A stretch of 12,756 nt of DNA, from NCBI GenBank assembly GCA_964195335.1, contig CAXMPC010000182.1, positions 1 through 12,756 on the forward strand, given 5' to 3'. The translations under genes were made by a program, and so were the position numbers. Of this stretch, positions 9,699 through 12,756 are shown one piece after another. Source of the DNA: QNFN01 sp964195335 (GTDB lineage Bacteria > Pseudomonadota > Gammaproteobacteria > QNFN01). Position 1 is the first letter of the stretch. Each line of letters starts with the position of its first letter. The notes beneath the pieces are model-generated. The model was not told the DNA's origin. It was given only the letters and a program-made list of their open reading frames with translations, and ran no database searches.

Positions 9699-10177
9699 TC
9701 CCTACCGTCGAACGCATCCTGTTCCTGCACAAGATCCCGCTCTTCGAGACCTTCTCCGTCGATGAACTGTGGCAGGTGGCCCAGGCGCTTGACGAGATGT
9801 CGTACGAGCCTGGCGAAACACTGTTCGAGGAGGGCAAGCCGGCACATGCCCTCTACCTGATCGTCAACGGAGAGGTCACGGGCAGCATCTCCGGTAAGGA
9901 ATTCGCGAAATTTGGCAAAGAATCCGTTCTCGGCGATATAGCTGTCCTCGACGCGATGCCATACGCCATCACCCTCACGGCCGTCACCGAGACGGTGGCC
10001 ATCAAGATCGAACGCGAAAAGCTGGACGACATCCTCGATGCCAATCCCGGTGCGGCTCGCGGCATCATCCGCATTCTCTGCAGAAAAGTGCGCTACCTCG
10101 CCGAGCAGGCGCTGGGTGACGCCCAAAATAATTCACCCAGCGGTACCGACATGGATCTCCCGCAACTCAAACTCTAG
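9695..10177 (+). CDS. Stand-alone cyclic-nucleotide-binding-fold protein with altered phosphate site
   Basis: A 160-residue protein made almost entirely of one cNMP-binding (Crp-type) beta-roll, with no DNA-binding helix-turn-helix after it. Residues 10-30 give the N-terminal helix (IPLFETFSVDELWQVA), and YEPGETLFEEG at 37-47 with ALYLIVNGEV at 52-61 are family hallmarks. The phosphate-binding cassette (VLGDIAVLDAMPYAITLTAV, 78-97) has GD where GE is usual, and Tyr90 where the phosphate-binding Arg stands, so canonical cAMP or cGMP binding is doubtful. Its ATG overlaps the stop of the Npt-HEAT gene, and a GAGG at 9686-9689 lies five bases upstream, so it is probably translated in step with that protein and may act on it. 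Such a domain can be fused to the end of similar proteins in other bacteria, I believe, though I could not check. Its ligand is unknown. Confidence 0.85.
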   Translation: MIPTVERILFLHKIPLFETFSVDELWQVAQALDEMSYEPGETLFEEGKPAHALYLIVNGEVTGSISGKEFAKFGKESVLGDIAVLDAMPYAITLTAVTETVAIKIEREKLDDILDANPGAARGIIRILCRKVRYLAEQALGDAQNNSPSGTDMDLPQLKL

Positions 10178-10187
10178 GCCCCGAAGC

Positions 10188-11027
10188 ATGAAAGCAATGC
10201 ATATGCGTATACATCGCGCGCTCCCCATACTTACACTGCTCATTTTGTTCACGGGATGCGCCGTCAACCCGCATGAGCGGCACCCGACTCCGCTCGCCGA
10301 TGATGCCCGGCTGCAGGCGCTGGTCGAAGGTGTCCAGCTGAACGACACACTGAACCCAAAACTTTGGCAAGGTGACAAGCTTGACCCGGCGGTACACGAG
10401 CGACTGCTGGCAATGGCCGACCTGTTCATCAGGGACGTCGGTTTCGACGGCGTCGAGGTGAAAGCGATCACCTTTGCCGGCAGCAATGTCGGCTACCTCT
10501 ACCATGACCTGTCCGACGTCGATGTCCACATCTTGGTTGACGGCAGCCCGATCACCAGTGACCTGAAGCTGCTGTTCCGGCTGTTCAATTCCGAGTCTGA
10601 TGACTGGAACGGGGATTTCGATTTCCGCATGCTCGGCTACGGTGTCGAGCTGTTCATGCTCGACCACCGCTCGCCGGAAGGTTCGGCCGGCGTCTACTCA
10701 CTGAACGAGGACCGCTGGATCCGTAAGCCGGAGAAACCGACCAACTACGTCGATTCCGCCGTGGTGCTGGCTGACGTAATCCGTTTTGCATATCAGTTTG
10801 AGGTGTTGCGCGGAAAACTGGCCGCGGCACCGGACACTTTCGATTGCCACGAGTTCAAGAGCTACCGCCGGATGCTCAAGGACTACCGAGCCAAACAGGG
10901 CTTCCAGGTCAGTGGCGAATACTCGGTAGGTAACCTCGGCTACAAGGCGCTGCGCAATGGCGGCTACCTCGATGCCGCCAAGTCTGAGCAGGCGCGCTGC
11001 CTGGCACAGAAGTACAACCTCGACTAG
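10188..11027 (+). CDS. Lipoprotein with a phage-type nucleotidyltransferase-like domain
   Basis: A 279-residue protein. The N-terminus has a basic start, a hydrophobic stretch and the lipobox LFTGC with C24, followed by Ala-Val, predicting outer-membrane sorting. The body (about residues 48-279) resembles small nucleotidyltransferase-like proteins that I know from tailed-phage genomes: LNPKLWQGDKLDPAVHERLL (55-74), then ITFAGSNVGYLYHDLSDVDV (94-113), with the GS (98-99) and DxD (D110, D112) of the polymerase-beta fold, then VELFMLD (153-159), GVYSLNEDRWIRKPEKP (168-184) and a C-terminal NLGYKALRNGGYLD. Substrate and product are unknown. A location outside the cytoplasm, where nucleoside triphosphates are scarce, is odd. 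It starts 10 bases after the CNB gene, so it is in the same operon. ATG at 10188 is used; ATGs at 10197 and 10203 would also keep the signal peptide. All three have weak ribosome sites. Confidence 0.75.
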   Translation: MKAMHMRIHRALPILTLLILFTGCAVNPHERHPTPLADDARLQALVEGVQLNDTLNPKLWQGDKLDPAVHERLLAMADLFIRDVGFDGVEVKAITFAGSNVGYLYHDLSDVDVHILVDGSPITSDLKLLFRLFNSESDDWNGDFDFRMLGYGVELFMLDHRSPEGSAGVYSLNEDRWIRKPEKPTNYVDSAVVLADVIRFAYQFEVLRGKLAAAPDTFDCHEFKSYRRMLKDYRAKQGFQVSGEYSVGNLGYKALRNGGYLDAAKSEQARCLAQKYNLD

Positions 11028-11029
11028 GC

Positions 11030-11051
11030 GTTGCCGGACCGCACCGGCAAC
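11030..11051 (+). terminator. Hairpin just after the lipoprotein stop codon
   Basis: GTTGCCGG (11030-11037) and CCGGCAAC (11044-11051) form a perfect 8-base-pair GC-rich stem around a six-base loop, two bases after the TAG. No T-run follows, so it is not a textbook intrinsic terminator. It may instead protect the 3' end or assist Rho. Confidence 0.4.
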
Positions 11052-11071
11052 CAGCTGTCTAAGTCCTGCAG

Positions 11072-11089
11072 GTCGGACTGAAGCCCGGC
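11072..11089. repeat. REP-like palindromic unit, single copy
   Basis: GTCGGACTGAAGCCCGGC matches the core of the right arm of the inverted pair at 11118-11189 in 17 of 18 positions, and lies in the same orientation as that arm. It lies in the 248-base convergent gap between the lipoprotein and adenosine deaminase genes. Confidence 0.6.
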
Positions 11090-11117
11090 AATTGACAGGC
11101 TTCGTTCCACCTGGCTC

Positions 11118-11189
11118 TTGTGGGTCGGGCTTCGGCCCGACGCGGCGCCCTGGATCAGGCGTGTTGTCGGACTGAAGCCCGACCCACAA
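11118..11189. repeat. REPIN-like inverted pair of REP palindromes
   Basis: Two 24-base arms in opposite orientation, 11118-11141 and 11166-11189, are complementary at 22 of 24 positions around a 24-base spacer. Each arm is itself a hairpin. In the left arm GTCGGGC and GCCCGAC pair around a TTCG loop, a very stable tetraloop; in the right arm six of seven pairs hold around TGAA. This layout fits a REPIN, a doublet moved by RAYT (TnpA-REP) transposases. It sits between convergent genes, a usual place for such elements, and may end transcription from both sides. Confidence 0.7.
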
Positions 11190-11228
11190 AACGCACTCCA
11201 GAAGGTCATCACCATGATGACAACCCAT

Positions 11229-11246
11229 GTCGGGTTGAAGCGCGAC
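11229..11246. repeat. REP-like unit, degenerate copy
   Basis: GTCGGGTTGAAGCGCGAC matches the right-arm core at 11166-11183 in 15 of 18 positions and has the same orientation. It lies 30 bases before the end of the adenosine deaminase gene. It looks like an older, decayed copy. Confidence 0.45.
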
Positions 11247-11275
11247 CTGGAGGATGAAAGGCCGAGGCAGCGTCC

Positions 11276-12756
11276 TCAGGGCGCTCCGCGAAAACCGGTT
11301 GCTAGGCTGCGCTCGAAGGCGATGATCCCCCGCTCGAGCCTGACCTGCAGGCGCAGTTTCAGATCACCGTCGAGCAGCTCCTGTCCCTCCGCCGACGGGG
11401 TCCAGTCAGCCTTGCGCACATCACCGAACGGTTCGCGCAGGCGTTCGTAGTCTCGATTGATATAGAGCCCCTCTCCCGGCATGAAGGCGTACTCAAGGCT
11501 GTTGCGGGCCAGTTCGAGCAGTTCATCATAGCCAAGGTCGTAGCGAGACGCGGCGATCACGAACTCCATGGTCAGGTTGCTGCGACTGATCGCCTCGTCG
11601 TCGGTGTTGATGCTGACCGGGACACCGGCACGGCGATAAAGCATGAACGGGTGGGCATCGCCCTTGACGCCGAGAATGCCTTCGTTGCTCGACAGGCAGA
11701 TCTCGACCAGCACCCCCCGCTCGCGCATGGTGGCAAGGGTGCCGACGACATCATCCTCCCAGGCGACCGAGATACCGTGCCCAACACGTCGCGCCTGACC
11801 CTGGGTGACCGTGCGGCTGATGCGATCGCGCATCGGTTCGACCGGCGACTCCCGGAGCACCAGTTCGCCGGCATGCAGGGTGATCGGCGGTCGGCCCATC
11901 TTCTGCGACAGAAAGTCGAGGATGCGCATCTGATCGGCGAAGTACTCGCGTGATCGCGTGGCGTCCTCGGGTTGCACCATGTTCAGCGTAACCACCCGCG
12001 GCTCGTCGCGGATCGCCATCATCGCGGCGACGGCATCGACAAAAAATCGCTCCAGGGGCAGCTTGCGTAGCAATTGTGGCATGTAGCGAACGACCACGTC
12101 GGGGTCGTCGCCGAGGAGGGTTAACTCGTGCTGTTCGCGCAGGATGCGGTCGGCCTCGCGTTCCAAGGCGTCTAGGTAGTCGACCGTCGCGGCGGCATGC
12201 GCCGGGTCGGTCGTGACCGGACGCACCTGGGCCCAGGCACCGTCGAGGTCACCCGGGTGGAACTCGGTCAGGGCAGCCCCGACCGCCTTGCGAACCGACT
12301 TCGGGTACGGCGAGGTCATCAGTTCCAGGTAGCTGACATTCTGCCAGGCGTTGCGCGCCACCACCTCGGCGAGCATCTCGGCCTTGCCGCGATCACCCGA
12401 GCGCAGGTAGTCGAAGGTGGCAAAAAAGTGATCGTGACCGTTCATGCTCGCCGGGTACCAGCCGCGCATGCTGGAGGCGTCGTAGTAGGCCGCGAGTTCT
12501 GAACTGTTTCGAATCAGCTTCTCGGCTGTGATCACGCCATCACTTCCGGCCGGGCGATCTGTGAATTCGTGCTTGGCGGTATCGTAGTTCAGCCCCTGCT
12601 CGATGGCGCTGGTGACGACGTACTCGCCGTAGCTGGCGCCGCTGAGGTGGTTGTGCAGGTCGGCGCCCTTGGGCATCCGCCGCAAGAAGGTGATCAGTTC
12701 CGGCTGGGAGCGCTTGGCCAGCTCAAGGCGGGCCGCCGGATCGCCGACGTTCTCGG
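11276..12756 (-). CDS. Adenosine deaminase family protein, long form (5' end outside window)
   Basis: The reading frame is open to the window edge, so the start and any signal peptide are missing; 492 complete codons are visible, ending at TGA (complement of 11276-11278). It is a zinc hydrolase of the adenosine/AMP deaminase family, which converts adenosine to inosine and ammonia. Counting from the first complete codon, MPKGADLHNHLSG gives zinc ligands H34 and H36, ITLHAGEL gives H294 and the catalytic E297, RVGHG gives H326, and INTDDE gives D385 and D386. All catalytic residues are present. It is much longer than cytosolic Add (about 330 residues), with extra sequence between the HxH region and LHAGE. 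The MPKGA lead-in and length resemble secreted ADGF-like deaminases, so export is possible. A TTG at 12685 is not the real start: coding sequence that reads as this family continues upstream. It converges on the nucleotidyltransferase-like lipoprotein gene. Confidence 0.88.
   Translation of the reverse strand, partial: ENVGDPAARLELAKRSQPELITFLRRMPKGADLHNHLSGASYGEYVVTSAIEQGLNYDTAKHEFTDRPAGSDGVITAEKLIRNSSELAAYYDASSMRGWYPASMNGHDHFFATFDYLRSGDRGKAEMLAEVVARNAWQNVSYLELMTSPYPKSVRKAVGAALTEFHPGDLDGAWAQVRPVTTDPAHAAATVDYLDALEREADRILREQHELTLLGDDPDVVVRYMPQLLRKLPLERFFVDAVAAMMAIRDEPRVVTLNMVQPEDATRSREYFADQMRILDFLSQKMGRPPITLHAGELVLRESPVEPMRDRISRTVTQGQARRVGHGISVAWEDDVVGTLATMRERGVLVEICLSSNEGILGVKGDAHPFMLYRRAGVPVSINTDDEAISRSNLTMEFVIAASRYDLGYDELLELARNSLEYAFMPGEGLYINRDYERLREPFGDVRKADWTPSAEGQELLDGDLKLRLQVRLERGIIAFERSLATGFRGAP

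Noticed and set aside
9695..10177. Crp/Fnr-type transcription regulator
   Set aside because: The chain ends soon after the cNMP-binding domain; there is no helix-turn-helix domain, so direct DNA binding is not supported.
10188..11027. Prophage remnant, suggested by the phage-like nucleotidyltransferase domain
   Set aside because: No integrase, capsid, tail or lysis gene and no attachment-like repeats flank it. Composition is like its neighbours, and it lies in a normal operon.
11246..11280. Possible imperfect hairpin (CCTGGAGGA with TCCTCAGG) at the end of the deaminase gene
   Set aside because: The pairing needs a bulge and a long loop, overlaps the stop codon and has no T-run; too weak to call a terminator.
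12683..12685. TTG at 12685 as the start of the adenosine deaminase
   Set aside because: The frame stays open to the window edge and the upstream codons read as a plausible lead-in helix to the catalytic domain, so the gene is partial at its 5' end.

Overview
This is a GC-rich window, densely coded and without mobile genes. It looks like the chromosome of a gammaproteobacterium. The evidence is a UB2H-containing PBP1b (MrcB), an LpoP-like lipoprotein beside it, and the yoaA-tsaB pairing also seen in enterobacteria. The genus cannot be named from the sequence.

Layout. (1) Positions 1-5051, minus strand: a tight operon read from right to left, mrcB (PBP1b), an LpoP-like TPR lipoprotein, yoaA (DinG-type iron-sulfur helicase) and tsaB (tRNA t6A synthesis, only its first 37 codons in the window). 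The junctions overlap by 11, 4 and 4 bases, so one transcript and coupled translation are likely. (2) Positions 5052-5183: a divergent promoter region with an extended -10 element on each strand. (3) Positions 5184-11027, plus strand: a fused phosphotransferase/P-loop kinase, then after 87 bases a three-gene cluster. That cluster is a 960-residue protein with an ATP/ADP-translocase-like (Npt/TLC) membrane half and a HEAT-repeat half, a 160-residue cyclic-nucleotide-binding-fold protein overlapping it by ATGA, and 10 bases later a lipoprotein carrying a nucleotidyltransferase-like domain of a type I know from phages. (4) Positions 11028-11275: a convergent intergenic region with a hairpin and four REP-like palindromes, two forming an inverted pair (REPIN-like). 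(5) Positions 11276-12756, minus strand: a long adenosine deaminase family protein, cut at its N-terminus by the window edge.

How it works together. The left operon joins cell-wall synthesis (PBP1b and its probable outer-membrane activator) to genome and tRNA maintenance. The right part is less understood. A nucleotide-carrier-like membrane protein, a cyclic-nucleotide-binding fold that has lost its usual phosphate-binding arginine, and an envelope-anchored nucleotidyltransferase-like lipoprotein are co-transcribed, facing a possibly exported adenosine deaminase. A role in handling nucleotides at the envelope is my inference. I regard this cluster as the best candidate for undescribed biology here. 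I see no CRISPR array, rRNA, tRNA, insertion sequence or prophage module.
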